In this document: piece after piece, positions 1 to 30,432 of the stretch
Layout of the letters: each line of letters begins with the position of its first letter
How positions within the stretch are numbered: position 1 is the stretch's first letter
NCBI GenBank assembly: GCA_016946835.1
Contig: JACVTC010000189.1
Coordinates: 152,501-216,500 of the forward strand
Source: Neocallimastix lanati (nom. inval.)
Lineage: Eukaryota > Neocallimastigomycota > Neocallimastigomycetes > Neocallimastigales > Neocallimastigaceae
Direction: 5' to 3'
Length of the DNA: 64,000 nt
Made by a program: the position numbers and the translations under genes
The notes under the pieces: generated by a model
Seen by the model: only the letters and a program-made list of their open reading frames with translations
Told to the model about the DNA's origin: nothing
Databases searched by the model: none

Positions 1-1720
<1,720 letters not shown>

Positions 1721-1749
1721 AATATTAAAGAAAAAAAAAAATAATTTAA

Positions 1750-1794
<45 letters not shown>

Positions 1795-2149
1795 AATTAA
1801 TTAATTAATTAGATAAATAAATAAATATAATTCTTAATATTAATAAATATTTAACCTATAATACTATTTTTATACTAATTTTTATTTTTTTTTATAAAAA
1901 GTGTTATCGATGTATTAAACACTTTTTAAATAAAAATTAGTTAATAATCCTCAATATATATAAATAATATGATTAATTAGTATTAAAAAAAATTATTTAT
2001 ATTATTATATCTGATAAAAATTGGATAAAATAATTTTATATTAATAATCTTTTAAAAAAAAATTGTATACATATCATTATCTTTTGAAATAATAATATAT
2101 TTAAAAAAATAAATGTATAAATAAATAAATAAAGAATGTAATAATATTA
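1721..2149. other. A/T-rich intergenic DNA
   Basis: Contains short AAAT/AATT repeats (about 1750-1830). A spaced inverted repeat pairs AGTGTTATCG-type sequence at 1900-1930 with AAACACTTTTTAAATAAAAATTAG. No coding potential seen. Confidence 0.6.
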
Positions 2150-4524
2150 GTAAATAAAATAAAATAAAATAAAATAAAATAAAATAAAATAAAATAAAAT
2201 AAAATAAAATAAAATAAAATAAAATAAAATAAAATAAAATAAAATAAAATAAAATAAAATAAAATAAAATAAAATAAAATAAAATAAAATAAAATAAAAT
2301 AAAATAAAATAAAATAAATAGTTTAAATATAAATATTAAAGTACAGATTGAATAAAATAAAATAAAATAAAATAAAATAAAATAAAATAAAATAAATAGT
2401 TTAAATATAAATATTAAAGTACAGATTGAATAAAATAAAATAAAATAAAATAAAATAAAATAAAATAAAATAAAATAAAATAAAATAAAATAAAATAAAA
2501 TAAAATAAAATAAAATAAAATAAAATAAATAGTTTAAATATAAATATTAAAGTACAGATTGAATAAAATAAAATAAAATAAAATAAAATAAAATAAAATA
2601 AAATAAAATAAAATAAAATAAAATAAAATAAAATAAAATAAAATAAAATAAAATAAAATAAAATAAAATAAAATAAAATAAAATAAAATAAAATAAAATA
2701 AAATAAAATAAATAGTTTAAATATAAATATTAAAGTACAGATTGAATAAAATAAAATAAAATAAAATAAAATAAAATAAAATAAAATAAAATAAAATAAA
2801 ATAAAATAAAATAAAATAAAATAAAATAAAATAAAATAAAATAAAATAAAATAAAATAAAATAAAATAAAATAAAATAAAATAAAATAAAATAAAATAAA
2901 ATAAAATAAAATAAAATAAAATAAAATAAAATAAAATAAAATAAAATAAAATAAAATAAAATAAAATAAAATAAAATAAAATAAAATAAAATAAAATAAA
3001 ATAAAATAAAATAAAATAAAATAAAATAAAATAAAATAAAATAAAATAAAATAAAATAAAATAAAATAAAATAAAATAAAATAAAATAAAATAAAATAAA
3101 ATAAAATAAAATAAAATAAAATAAATAGTTTAAATATAAATATTAAAGTACAGATTGAATAAAATAAAATAAAATAAAATAAAATAAAATAAAATAAAAT
3201 AAAATAAAATAAAATAAAATAAAATAAAATAAAATAAAATAAAATAAAATAAAATAAAATAAAATAAAATAAAATAAAATAAAATAAAATAAAATAAAAT
3301 AAAATAAAATAAAATAAAATAAAATAAAATAAAATAAAATAAAATAAAATAAAATAAAATAAAATAAATAGTAGAATGTGAATATAAATTACAGATTGAA
3401 TAAAATAAAATAAAATAAAATAAAATAAAATAAAATAAAATAAAATAAAATAAAATAAAATAAAATAAAATAAAATAAAATAAAATAAAATAAAATAAAA
3501 TAAAATAAAATAAAATAAAATAAAATAAAATAAAATAAAATAAAATAAAATAAAATAAAATAAAATAAAATAAAATAAAATAAAATAAAATAAAATAAAA
3601 TAAAATAAAATAAAATAAAATAAAATAAAATAAAATAAAATAAAATAAATAGTTTAAATATAAATATTAAAGTACAGATTGAATAAAATAAAATAAAATA
3701 AAATAAAATAAAATAAAATAAAATAAAATAAAATAAATAAAATAAAATAAAATAAAATAAAATAAAATAAAATAAAATAAAATAAAATAAATAGTTTAAA
3801 TATAAATATTAAAGTACAGATTGAATAAAATAAAATAAAATAAAATAAAATAAAATAAAATAAAATAAAATAAAATAAAATAAAATAAAATAAAATAAAA
3901 TAAAATAAAATAAAATAAAATAAAATAAAATAAAATAAAATAAAATAAAATAAAATAAAATAAAATAAAATAAAATAAAATAAAATAAAATAAAATAAAA
4001 TAAATAGTTTAAATATAAATATTAAAGTACAGATTGAATAAAATAAAATAAAATAAAATAAAATAAAATAAAATAAAATAAAATAAAATAAAATAAAATA
4101 AAATAAAATAAAATAAAATAAAATAAAATAAAATAAAATAAAATAAAATAAAATAAAATAAAATAAAATAAAATAAAATAAAATAAAATAAAATAAAATA
4201 AAATAAAATAAAAGAATAATATTGAATATGAATATAAAGTACAGATTGAATAAAATAAAATAAAATAAAATAAAATAAAAGAATAATATTGAATATGAAT
4301 ATAAAGTACAGATTGAATAAAATAAAATAAAATAAAATAAAATAAAATAAAATAAAAGAATAATATTGAATATGAATATAAAGTACAGATTGAATAAAAT
4401 AAAATAAAATAAAATAAAATAAAATAAAATAAAAGAATAATATTGAATATGAATATAAAGTACAGATTGAATAAAATAAAATAAAATAAAATAAAATAAA
4501 ATAAAATAAAATAAAATAAAATAA
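2150..4524. repeat. AAAAT pentamer array with recurrent 34-bp spacer
   Basis: About 2.4 kb of near-perfect AAAAT repeats interrupted 13 times by a conserved spacer ending in AAAGTACAGATTGAAT. The CAGATTG ends lie near 2350, 2428, 2561, 2744, 3156, 3398, 3681, 3823, 4037, 4248, 4312, 4394 and 4470. Eight spacers begin ATAGTTTAAATATAAATATT. One variant begins ATAGTAGAATGTG (near 3370). The last four begin GAATAATATTGAATATG. The variants cluster, which suggests local amplification of spacer plus pentamer blocks. The long minus-strand frame here (Phe/Ile/Leu/Tyr only) is not a gene. Confidence 0.95.
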
Positions 4525-4683
4525 ACAAATAAAAATAAATATAATAATTAATAATAAATATTAAATTTTTTATTAATCATTTTTTGTTAAAAAAAAAAAA
4601 AAAAAAGGTAAATAAAAAAGGAATTAAAAAAATAATTAAAGATTAAAAAAATTAATAATCAAAATAATAATAATAAAATTAAC

Positions 4684-4739
<56 letters not shown>

Positions 4740-4839
4740 CTTTATTTTTTATTTTTTATTTTTTTATTTTTATTTTTATTTTTATTTTTTATTTGTTATT
4801 TGTTAATTTCATTTATTTATTTATAAGTGTCCTATAAAT
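4525..4839. other. A/T-rich intergenic DNA with poly-T run
   Basis: Short stretch downstream (3' side) of the ATG27-like gene with a poly-T tract of about 50 bases near 4687-4736 and TTTTTA repeats. Nothing else seen. Confidence 0.6.
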
Positions 4840-6278
4840 TTATTGAAGTATTGGTCTATAATCTCTTCTTCCGAATAAATCAGAAATCTTATCGAATATT
4901 GGTCCAAATACAGAAATTAAAATATCGATATGTGGAATAATATCGAGACCACTTTAATTTTTTAAAATTTCAATTATTATTATTATTATTATTTTTAATA
5001 TATGTATAAAAATAATACATTAATATCATATATAAACAAATGTGATAATAAAATAAAATATATAAAAAAAATTTTTTTTGTTAATATTATATAAATATAT
5101 GTTATATGAATATATTTATAGATTCGATACTTACTTCTTGTTTAATACGAAATAGTTGTAACACATCTAATTATAATAATAGTAATAATGATAATAGTAA
5201 ATATTATTAATTAATGAATTATTGAAATATGTAAATTATATTGATTATTGATATAATTATATGTTATATATGTTACTTACTCCGATAATGAAGTAACAGA
5301 TAATGATAATAAGAATACTATTTTAATTTAATTATTAAAAAAAAAAAAAAAAAAAACAAATTATTAAGTATATATTAATATATATTTAATATTTATATAA
5401 TATTTTTTCTATAAAAATAAAAATTAATTGTAAAAAAATTAATATATATATCTATATATATTCATATAATATTCATATAACATTACAATCTAATAATGAA
5501 ATGACCACCACTTTTCTTATTATTATTATCTTTGCCATCATCATCCTTAATTGGTTCAGTCTTATTATCAGTTACACAAATACCTTTCCAAAAAACTTTA
5601 ACTTTCTTTTTATTGGCATCTAATTCAATATCTGGGTTACTTTTTTCATCCTAATTATATGTATATCAAATTATATATATTAAATAAGAATATTATATTA
5701 TGTGTAAATTAAACATTTAATAAATAATACAACAAACAATATATATATAAATATATATTTGAAGATGCATACACCAGCACAACTAAAGTTAATTTCAGCA
5801 GAGTAATTTGATTCCTTTTCCCCTTCGAAATATAAAGTATAATTACCTTTTTATAATGTATTTTATTTTCAAATATTTTCATATATTAATATAATATATT
5901 TATATATGTATTAATTAATTTTTAATAAATAAATTTTTAATGATTAATTATATTTTTTTATATATAAAAATTAAAAATTTATTATTAAAAATTATAAATA
6001 ATTAGATAAACCTTGTCTAATGAAAGGATCTTGTACTGGTGTGCTAACTGCATATCCTATTATATCAATAACTTTTCTCTTTTTTTCATCATTAAATTCA
6101 ATTGTTTTAACTAAGCAAACCCTTGAATTATCTGGACATTTTTCCTTTGTATAATCTTTTGGTTCCTAATAAATTTTCAACAATAGATTTTTATATTAAA
6201 TAATATACACACATATATATAATAAAATAAATAAAAATAAATAAATAAAAACTCGATAATATATAACAATTGTATTCC

Positions 6279-6310
<32 letters not shown>

Positions 6311-6721
6311 AAATTACATTTTCAACAGAACTACATGGATCAATGTACCAAGTGTTGTATTCAGTACCATATGAATATTTGATTTCATTTTCAACTTTTT
6401 TTTGACTTTTTTTTATTTTCATTTTAATTTTTTTATTTATTATTATTAACAATAAAAAATGTTTTAGTAATTTTATTTCATTTTAATTTACATATAAATA
6501 AATAAATAAATAAATAAATGAATAAAACTTCAATATTACTGAATTTTATTATTTATTTCTTATTGCAAATTAATATTTTGATTATTAAAGAAAAATATGT
6601 AATACCTAATAGCTTTGTAAAGAGTTTTTTTGGAATCTAAGTAAATATCTTCACAACTAAATGAAGCAATTGATTTAATAAGAGTAGCAAGTATAACTAT
6701 ATAAAGGCATAAGGATTTCAT
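4840..6721 (-). CDS. ATG27: Atg27-like type I membrane protein (MRH-like lumenal domain)
   Basis: Eight exons on the minus strand: 6721-6606, 6405-6318, 6165-6012, 5846-5773, 5650-5487, 5317-5281, 5166-5135 and 4951-4840. They give 258 residues in frame, close to yeast Atg27 (271). It starts with a signal peptide (MKSLCLYIVILATLIKSIAS). A lumenal domain with spaced cysteines follows (FSCEDI, DPCSSV, KCPDN, RVCLVK, INFSCAG, GICVTD), as in mannose-6-phosphate-receptor-homology folds. Then comes one transmembrane helix (FILIIIICYFIIG) and a cytosolic tail with YNYFVLNKNGLDIIPHID, the family's post-membrane motif. Atg27 proteins travel between Golgi, endosome and vacuole and help supply membrane for autophagy. 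The gene is divergent from the phosphatase gene at 7501. A general MRH cargo receptor is the alternative. Confidence 0.8.
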
Positions 6722-7281
6722 GTTTATTATAATAATAATAATCTTTTTTTTTATTATTTTGATTTCTTATTTTATAAAATAGATTTTTATATATATATAA
6801 TTTTTTATTAATAATATAATATTAATATTACTATTTGTATTAAGTTATATATATATATAATAATTTTGTTCTTTTTTTTAAAAAAAATATATATATATAT
6901 ATAAAGTATAAAATAATATGGTATAAAGAAAAAAAAAAAAGACGAAAACTTTATAAGTTAAACAATATCATGTTAATTATTAAAATTTAAATCACGTGTA
7001 TAATTCATAAAACTATAAAGAGTGATATATATAAAAAAATAAGTATTATTAGAAAAAATAATTTAATTAAAAAATTATTTTATATACTACTATTATTAAT
7101 AAAAACTTTATAAAAATGTTTTATAAAAATAAAAAAATAAAAATATAAAAATGGAGAAGTAAAGATTATTTTATATATATAAAGAAAAAAAGAAATAAAA
7201 ATAAAAATATTATATTTATATATCTTTTTTTAATAAAAATAAATAAAAATAAAAATATTATATTTATATATCTTTTTTTAA

Positions 7282-7344
<63 letters not shown>

Positions 7345-7500
7345 TATATATATATATTTTTTTTAATTTTTATTTTATTTCTAATTATAATTACAATATT
7401 ACACAAAAAATGAAGTAATGAATTAATAAAAAAAGAAAAGGACAATGTCAAGAATGATAAAAATGAAGAGGAAGAAAAACTTCAACATTTAGAAGAATTT
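6722..7500. promoter_or_regulatory. Shared divergent intergenic region (ATG27-like / phosphatase)
   Basis: About 780 bp between two divergent start codons, almost pure A/T, so promoters of both genes must lie here. No individual element can be assigned. It contains a 48-bp tandem duplication (about 7194-7291) and AAAT/AAT repeats up to about 7345. Confidence 0.45.
7194..7291. repeat. 48-bp tandem duplication
   Basis: Two consecutive copies of a unit containing ATTATATTTATATATC followed by seven T and AATAAAAAT. The second copy runs into an (AAAT)n tract. Confidence 0.8.
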
Positions 7501-8531
<1,031 letters not shown>

Positions 8532-8830
8532 TATAATTATATTTATTGTATTATATTAATAATCAATAATATCAAATTAAAGCAAACAAACAAGCAAAAA
8601 TAAAAATAAAAAATGAATTAATATTGTTGATAATATTAATTTAACTGTAATTTATGATAATTACAATAATTACAATAAATTTATCATTTAAATTAATTTA
8701 TAAATAAAAAAAAAAAAAAAAAAAAAAATAAAAATAATAGATAACATTTAAATATATTCGATATTATTCTTATATAATTATTATATTTTTATGTGTTTAT
8801 TTAATTATTTTATTATTATTATTATTATTA

Positions 8831-8877
<47 letters not shown>

Positions 8878-9215
8878 GTTATTACTATCATTATTTTTAA
8901 TAAATCTATTATATATTTATATTTGACATTTGAAATTTACTAATGGTATAAATAATTAATAATTGTATTATTTAATTATACATTAAAATAATTCAGTAAT
9001 AAATAAAAATATAAAAATAATTACCATGAATAAATTTTCTAAATTGAAAACGAATAAAAATCTTTTTTTGGTATATATGTAAAAGAAGAATTAAATAAAG
9101 TAATAACAATAATGGGAAGAAAAATTATAAATTAGATTGTAAATCTTTTAAAGTATATTTGCTCTATAAATAATCAAAAATGGTAGAGAAAAAACTTTTT
9201 TTTTTTTTTGATTAT
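8532..9215. other. Convergent intergenic region
   Basis: Lies between the 3' ends of the phosphatase and the coiled-coil gene. A/T-rich with a poly-A run (8706-8728) and TTA repeats (8811-8880). No further coding exons seen. Confidence 0.6.
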
Positions 9216-10492
9216 TTATGATATTTCATCATCACTTAGTTCTACTATGTCTTCACTAATTGTTTCGTCAGTAACTGTATCTTCATTATCTTTATTAATC
9301 TCACCATCTTTTTTTGATTCCAACATACTATTATCATCTGTTTTATTTATATCTTTATTTTTATTGATATCTAATGGTTCTTCAAATTTTGAGTCTATTA
9401 TATTATGTTTTTCTAATGATATATCTTCTTTTAATTCTTCTTTAGTAACCTGTATAATGGGCACTTCATCTTCAATAAGATTATCATTTGATAATTCTCC
9501 CTTTTCCTTAATAAATTCAACATTACCATTTGTATCTTTTTTAACTAAATCTGGTAATGGATTATCAATTTCTTCATTATTAGAATTATTCATTTCTTTT
9601 ATATTAGAAATATTTATTTCTTCAATATTAGAATTATTTATTTCTTTAATATTAAAATTATTTATTCCTTTATTATCAGAATTACTAATTTCCTCATTAT
9701 TAAGATTAGCTATTAACTTATTACTAGATTTATTTTTTTCTTCATTATTATCAAAATTTTCATTCATATTATTTGATATTTTAAAAGCTGCTATTTCATC
9801 CATAATATTACTAGAATTATGAATTGACTTATCATTATTTGAATAATTGGATGATAGCTTACTATGTATTGAAGTATTCGATACTTTTAATTTTTTTATT
9901 TCACCCATAACATTAAATTGTTCCTCTTTTTCAGAATTTATACTTTTTTTGCTATTTATGGAAGAAACAGATTTATTATCAACAATTACTTCATTCATAA
10001 CACCAGGAATTAAATCTTCCTTCTTAGATAATTTGGTATTAATTAAAATTTCTGAATTTGAACTACTTTTAATTTCATCTGTTATTATAGGAAAATCTTC
10101 TTTTTTAGATGGTTTATTATTTGTTGATATTTTTGATTCTGTAGTATTATCTATTTCACTAATAGTATTTGATGTATTATCATCTTTTTCATAATATTTA
10201 TTATTAATAACGGCTTTTTCACTTTTCATTTTATTGATAGTACTATTAATAGAGTTATTATCAATATTATTTAATTCGTTATAATTATTTTTTATTAGAA
10301 CTAATTCTTTATTTTCGTTTTTATCTTCAATTGAATATTCATTCTTACTATTGATAAATGAATTTAATTCCTTAATATTTTCAGGATTACCATCCGAAAT
10401 GGAATTATTATCATCTTTTTTATTTAAAGAGTCATTAATATTAATTTTATTTATAAAAATTTTTGTATTTTTATTATCATTAATATTATTTA

Positions 10493-10556
<64 letters not shown>

Positions 10557-13399
10557 GTCTATTTCTCTCTCGTTCTGAATTTTATTACTACTTATTGATG
10601 ATATGTTCGTGTTTTCAATTAAATTATCATTATTTAAAGGAGTATTCGCATTTTCGTTATTATCAATAGAAATGGGAGAAAATTGTTCAAAATTTCCATC
10701 AATATTTTTTAATTTATTGTCTATGATTATTGTTTCGGGTTCTTCTGTTATTACTCTTTTCATATATAATTTATCATTTCCACAATTAATTATTTCCTGA
10801 ATATCATCAATACATCTATTATTGTCATTATTAAATTCATAATCATTTTCATTGTAATCTTCATTATTGTCTTCATTATTATTTTTATTATTATTATTAT
10901 CATTATTATTTTCATTATTGTTCTCAATATTATTCTCGTTATCATTTTCATTATTATTTTCAATATTATCATTATCATTTCCATTATCATTTTTATTATT
11001 ATTTTCATTTTTATTTTCATTTTTATTTTCATTTTCATTATCATTATCATTATCATTTTTATTATTATTATTTATAATGTCATTACTTTTAATGTTATCA
11101 TAATTAATATTATTTTCATTTTTATTATCATTATCATTAGTATTAATAGAATTAACAGATGGTTCCACTATTCCTCTTTGATTGATTTCTTGTATTTCAA
11201 AATTATTACTCAATGGTTCTTTTATTTCTTTTTGTTCTACTAATTTAGAATCATATTTATATGAATTTTCATTATTTGTTGTACCATTTATATCTTTATT
11301 ATTATAAATAAAACTAGATGATTTACTGGATATATTAGCACTTGTAGATATACTACTTACTGAAAAACTTATAGTATTATTTTTTTTATGTCCATCTTTT
11401 ATATTTTGATTTTGATTTTGATTCGTGGATTCACTGAATAATGATGTTGAACTATTCATATTATTATTACTAATACCACTATCACTGGAATATTCTGAAT
11501 TTTTTAAATTTTCATTAATAATAATTGTAATATGAGGAGTATTATCTGTTTTATTACTATCATTATTATTATAATCTAATGATTTTTCTAAAGATAAATC
11601 ACTATCACTTTTATTTATTATTTTTTTTGATGATATTTTATCATTATCATCATCGTAATTATTTGAAAATTCTCTCATTTCTTTAAGTTCAATTTTTATA
11701 TATAAATTTTTAAATGTTATAAATAATTATTTATTTTTTATTTTTTAATTATTAATTAAAGAATATAATTTTATTGCAATAGTTACCATCTGAATCATTT
11801 TTAATTTCTTTTAATTCGTTTTTATACAATTTTTCTATATTTTTATTATTTAAAAATAATGAAATTAAAATTAAAGAATTTTTATAAAAAATGAAGTGTT
11901 TAATATATATATGTATATGCATATATATAATTTAAGAGGATTACTACCTTTTAATAATGCACTATTTGCTTCAATTATACTATTTAAATCTATAGATAAT
12001 TAATAATAAAAAAAATAACCAATACAGAAAAAAGTAAATATATTTATCTTGATATGTATTAAATATATAATGTATAAAGTTTTTTACTTCTAATTTTCAA
12101 TTCTTGAGAATCAATAATTTTTTGTTTTTGATTTATAGTATCATTTAATTTTTCTACTAATTCTTTATAATTATTAATTTCTTAAAAAATTAAATATTAA
12201 TACAAAGTAATAATCAAACTTTAATTATATATTTAATATTTTTAATAGTATTATATGAATTACCATTTTCTTCACTTTTTAATTTTAAATGATCCATTTG
12301 GTAAACTCGTTCATATTCTTCTATTTCTAATTTTATTTACATAAAAATATAAGAATTTATTATTTATTTATTACAAAATTTTATTTGCATATATATAAAT
12401 TTTATTCATTTCATACTTAATGAACTTTCATTTAATTTTTCATTTAATTTTTTAATTATGAATATATATATTACATCTATATATTTATTTATATAATATA
12501 AAATATATTAATGCTTCAATTAATTTTTTTTTTTATATTATATACATGAATTATTATTATTATGTAATACCTTTGTTTTCAATTTCTCCAAAATTATTAA
12601 TTTCATTTTTATTTGCAATTTCTTTTAATAAATTATTTAAATCAATTATTCCTTTATTATCATAATCGGAAATAGCTTCAAATTCTGTTCATTATGCAAA
12701 AATAATTTATTCAATTATTTATTATCACACAAAAAAAAAAGTTACTAATAAGTCAAATTTTATATCATTTAATTAAAATGTTAAGTAGTAATAAAAAATA
12801 GAATTAACCTTTTATTTTTTCTTTTAATGATTTAATTTTTTGTTTTTTCTTTGATAGTTCATTCTCTAATTCCTTAATATTGAGTTTTTCTTTATTTAAA
12901 GCTATTATATAAAAATATATTGTTAGTATTTTTAAATATTAAATATAAATAAAATATATATTATATTTTTTTTTTAAAATGTTAGTTGATATATACATTC
13001 TATTGATTCATCCCTTTCCTTTTTACTACTTTCTATAACATTTAATTGATCATCAATTTTCTTTTATATTTATATATATATATATAATATTAAGATCATC
13101 TTTTTTCTATTACTATTAATATTAATTCATTAAAAAAATTATAATTATTTACTTTTTTTAATATATTCTTTTCCTTTTCTTCTTCTTCTTCCTTTTTTTT
13201 AATTATATTTTGATATTCATCTTGTTGTTCTTTTTATACATTTAACATAATTAATTAATATTAAAATAATATATATAAGTATTGTTTATTTAATTTTAAA
13301 TATATAATGTAGTCTTTATTATTTATATAATAAACCTTTTAACTGCTTATTTTTAGAGGCAATTTCTTTATCTTTTGATTCAACATCTTTTTGATATTG

Positions 13400-13452
<53 letters not shown>

Positions 13453-15092
13453 TAATAAAAATAATTAATTATTCAATAAAAATGAAAAATATTACATATT
13501 TATATAATTTAATTATTTATATTTTTATTAGTTTAAAATATTTTATGATAATATATATTATTGAGTAATAGTTACATTAATTTTCTTTTTTTGATTTTCG
13601 ATAATATTTGATGTAATCTTATAATTTTTATCAAGACTTTCTAATTTTTCTTTCATTAAATAAAATTTTTCAATCAATATTTCATTATCCTTTTTATATC
13701 CTGAAAAGTTTTTTAAATTCTCTATTTATATTAAAAATTATTTTTATATTAATACATATTTTTCTTCCTTTACTAATTATAAATTATTTGTGAATATATA
13801 TAAATATAATATATATATAGAGACCTTCCATTATTTGTTTATTATTTTCATAAGTTGCCACTTTTTCATTTAATTCCTCAATCGTTTTTTCATATTTATC
13901 TCTTTCATTCATAAAATTAATAACTTCATCACCATCAACTTGAAACAATCCTAAAATTCTATTTAATCTTATTATCTTGAATTACATAATTTTTATTACA
14001 TTAGATTCACTTGTTCTTAATAGTTTTTAATACTTATATAAGTATATATAATATCTCATTATGACGAGAATTTACCTCTTTATAATAAGTTTTTACTTCA
14101 ATCTTAATAATAAGAAAATAATTAATATTAAATTTTTTAAAAAAAAAATTGAATTATACATATTACTATTATTTTTTTTTAATAATTATAATATATATTA
14201 ATAATTATTAATATTTAATAAATACCTCCATCTCATTCAATCTTGTATATCGTATATCATTTTTTAATTCATTTATTTCATTTTCCAATAATGATATTTC
14301 TTTTCTATTTTGATGTATAACCTTTTTTAAATTTACAGATAACTATTTTAAAATAATATATATTAATAAATAAAATATTATAGAAATATATATACTTTAT
14401 ATATATATATATATATATAATGAATTGAATATATAATACAGTTTCTTCAGCTTTAACAGCAGTTTCTAATGATTTTGAACACACCGACTATTTAATATAC
14501 AAATTTCATTATATATATATATTAATATTTATTGCATAATTAAATATAATTGAAGATATTCAATTTTATTTATATTATTATATTTTTTTACGTCTGATGT
14601 TATTTTTATTAAGTCATGACATTTTTTTTCATATCTTATCCGATTTTCTTCACTAGATCTTGCTTCGGTAATTAATTTATTCCTTTCTCTTATTAATTTA
14701 TTGATTTTTTTTTTCAAATCAATGTTCTTTTTTAATAAATCTTCAACATCATAAAAACTTTTTGATTTACCATATTTTTCTATGAAATATTTTTAAATTA
14801 AAATAGAATTAATTCATTTCTTTCATTTTTTATTGATTTCAATATAATAGTAAATATTGTATATATCAGATGGACAATATTATGCAAACCTTGTCTATTT
14901 GAACTACCATAAAAATTATCTATATTTGCTTTATCTTTATTGATTTGAAATATAAATTAAATTATTTTAATAATAATATGACAATATACAATTATTGAAT
15001 TTATATTCGTTACATTTTCTATGCTTTATCATTCCATTTTTTGAATGATATGTATTTGAGCTTTTTGGTGGTTTTGGATTATATTCATTCAT
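9216..15092 (-). CDS. Coiled-coil protein with long Asn/Asp/Glu-rich C-terminal tail
   Basis: Starts at the ATG at 15092 (MNEYNPKPPKSSNTYHSKNG). About 20 small exons encode heptad-like, Lys/Glu-rich coiled coil, for example KKINKLIRERNKLITEARSS around 14650-14715 and RKEISLLENEINELKNDIRY around 14240-14320. The last exon (11680-9216) is 2.4 kb and in frame with the preceding one (join ...NDSD|EMREFSN), so the tail belongs to this gene. The tail, about 820 residues, is low-complexity and acidic, with Asn/Asp/Glu repeats, a poly-Asn run (near 10500-10556) and degenerate repeats such as NSNIEEINISNIKEMNNSNN. No catalytic domain, signal peptide or membrane segment. I do not recognise a family. 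A structural or scaffold role, as in many long coiled coils, is only a guess. Divergent from the myosin gene. Some middle exon borders are not resolved. Confidence 0.7.
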
Positions 15093-15906
15093 TATATAAT
15101 ATCTTCTATATATTTTTATTATAACTATTATTTTAAATAAACATACTGTTGTGAAAAATCAATTAATATCTTTTTTGAAAGTATTATTTATATCTATAAA
15201 CTTTAATTCAATAATCAAATAAATAATTTGTAAATAAAAATAATATTATAATATATATATCATTTATACAACGTAAACTATCTTAAATTTTTTAATTAAA
15301 TAATTTAATGTTATTCATCCAATATCAATATTAGAAAAACAAACAATAACAATAATAATAATAAAACAAAATTTTTAATATTATTAATTAAAATATTTTA
15401 AAGTATAAAATGTTTAATTGTTTAAAATACATGATTTAAATATTGATGTTAAACTTAAATATTTATTAAAATTTTTTAATAAAAAAAAATTTAAATAAAT
15501 ATCAAATGAAATACTAAAACTATTTTATATTAAAATTAATTTTAATTTTTAAAGAAATCGATATATATCTTTATTTTTATTTTTTTTTTTTTTAAGAACA
15601 AAAAAGCATTGCATTATATAAATTAAGACTATAATAAATTAATTTCATAAAAGTGCTAATGTGAAAGCATTAGCATGTAATTATATTATTATTCTTTTTA
15701 AAACTAACATTATTATTATTATTATTAGTTAATTAATTGTTAATATTTTAATTTTTAATTACCATTAATTAATAAAACTTTTATCATATTATTATAATTT
15801 TTATGCCTAATTCTATTATTTTAATACAGCAATTTACAAAAATATAAAAATTTTTCAGAAAATAATAATTAATATTTAATATTTAATAGAAAAAGAAGGA
15901 TAGAAG
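15093..15906. promoter_or_regulatory. Shared divergent intergenic region (coiled-coil / myosin)
   Basis: About 810 bp of A/T-rich DNA between two divergent ATGs, presumably with both promoters. A small imperfect palindrome AAAGTGCTAATGTGAAAGCATTAGCATG (about 15650-15676) is the only distinctive sequence. No element is assigned. Confidence 0.4.
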
Positions 15907-29171
<13,265 letters not shown>

Positions 29172-29588
29172 TATTTTTAATGCTATTATTGTTAATTAAA
29201 ATATATATATATATATTAAAAAAAAATAAAAATAAAAAAATAGAAATCTTTTTAAATATATTTAATTAAAAAAAATTTTTTTTTTAAAAAAAATTAATAT
29301 TATTATTAAAATAAAATAATATTAATGCATTAATATCATCGTTGAATTATTTATAATACAATAAATTATTATTACAATAATTATATAGATTATTAGTATG
29401 AATTAATATTTAAATTAATGTAATAAATAATTAAATAGATAAATAATTAATTTAATAAATAAATAATTACAAAATTAAATAATTACATATTTGGAAAACA
29501 AACAAAATAAAATTACAGTATTTATGATTATTTCTATATTACTTGTTAAAATCTACTCTTTTACAAAAATTATTAGCTTTGTACCATG

Positions 29589-29626
<38 letters not shown>

Positions 29627-30432
29627 ATAAAATAAAATAATGGTTAATAAATTTTAACTTGGAAATTTTTTTTATTTAATACTTATTACTAATTCTATAT
29701 AATGTAATAATGTAATACGTTTTTCATATTAAAATGATTATATTATTTTAATTATTTTAATTTTTTTTTTTTTTTTTTCATTTTTAATTTTTATTACTAT
29801 TATAATAATTAATGATTATTAATAATAATATTATTATTGCTATTAATATCTTTAATATTAGTATGATGATTATTATTAAACTTATAATAATTATCATAAT
29901 TAAAAATTTTTTAATAATAATATATAGAAGTAATCTTTTTTTTTTTTTTTTTAAAAAAAAAATATTAAGAGTCTTTAAATGCTATTATTTCTGTAATAAA
30001 TAACATCTTTATATATAAATATATATTGTTAAGATATATATATATGATATGGTTTATATAAATATTAATATAATATGGATAAAATAATAATAATAATAAT
30101 AATAAAATAAAAGTAAAATAAAAATAAAATAAACAATACAAATTACTCATTAAATATTTAATTTTTATTCCTTTATATTATTTTATATTATTTTATATTA
30201 TTTAAATTATTTTTATTTTTATTTTTATTTTTTTATTTTTACTTTATTTTTTTTTTAATTATTATTATTATTTTTTTTATTCTATATATATATATATATT
30301 TTAAATTTATTTATATAAAAATAATTTAAAATTTTGTAAAATGATTATAAGCATATATAAAAAAAAAAATAAATATCATTTTAATCATTTTATTATTATT
30401 ACTGTTATTAGAGGTTTTTTATAATTTTATAT
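29172..30432. other. Convergent intergenic region (myosin / ARP10)
   Basis: A/T-rich, with a poly-A tract of about 37 bases (29589-29625), several T-runs and TTTTA repeats (30170-30240). No coding exons or RNA gene recognised. Both flanking genes end here. Confidence 0.6.

Noticed and set aside
2150-4524. CRISPR-like repeat/spacer pattern
   Set aside because: Here the 'spacers' are the conserved part and the pentamer tracts vary in length, in a eukaryotic genome. It is a satellite, not CRISPR.
4022-4528. 168-codon minus-strand frame of Phe/Ile/Leu/Tyr
   Set aside because: It is translation of the AAAAT array. No stop codons arise from TTTTA in that frame, so length means nothing.
9208-9822. 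204-codon plus-strand Ser/Leu/Ile frame, and similar ones to 11103
   Set aside because: Antisense shadow of the low-complexity exon of the coiled-coil gene. That exon has in-frame upstream coiled-coil exons supporting the minus strand.
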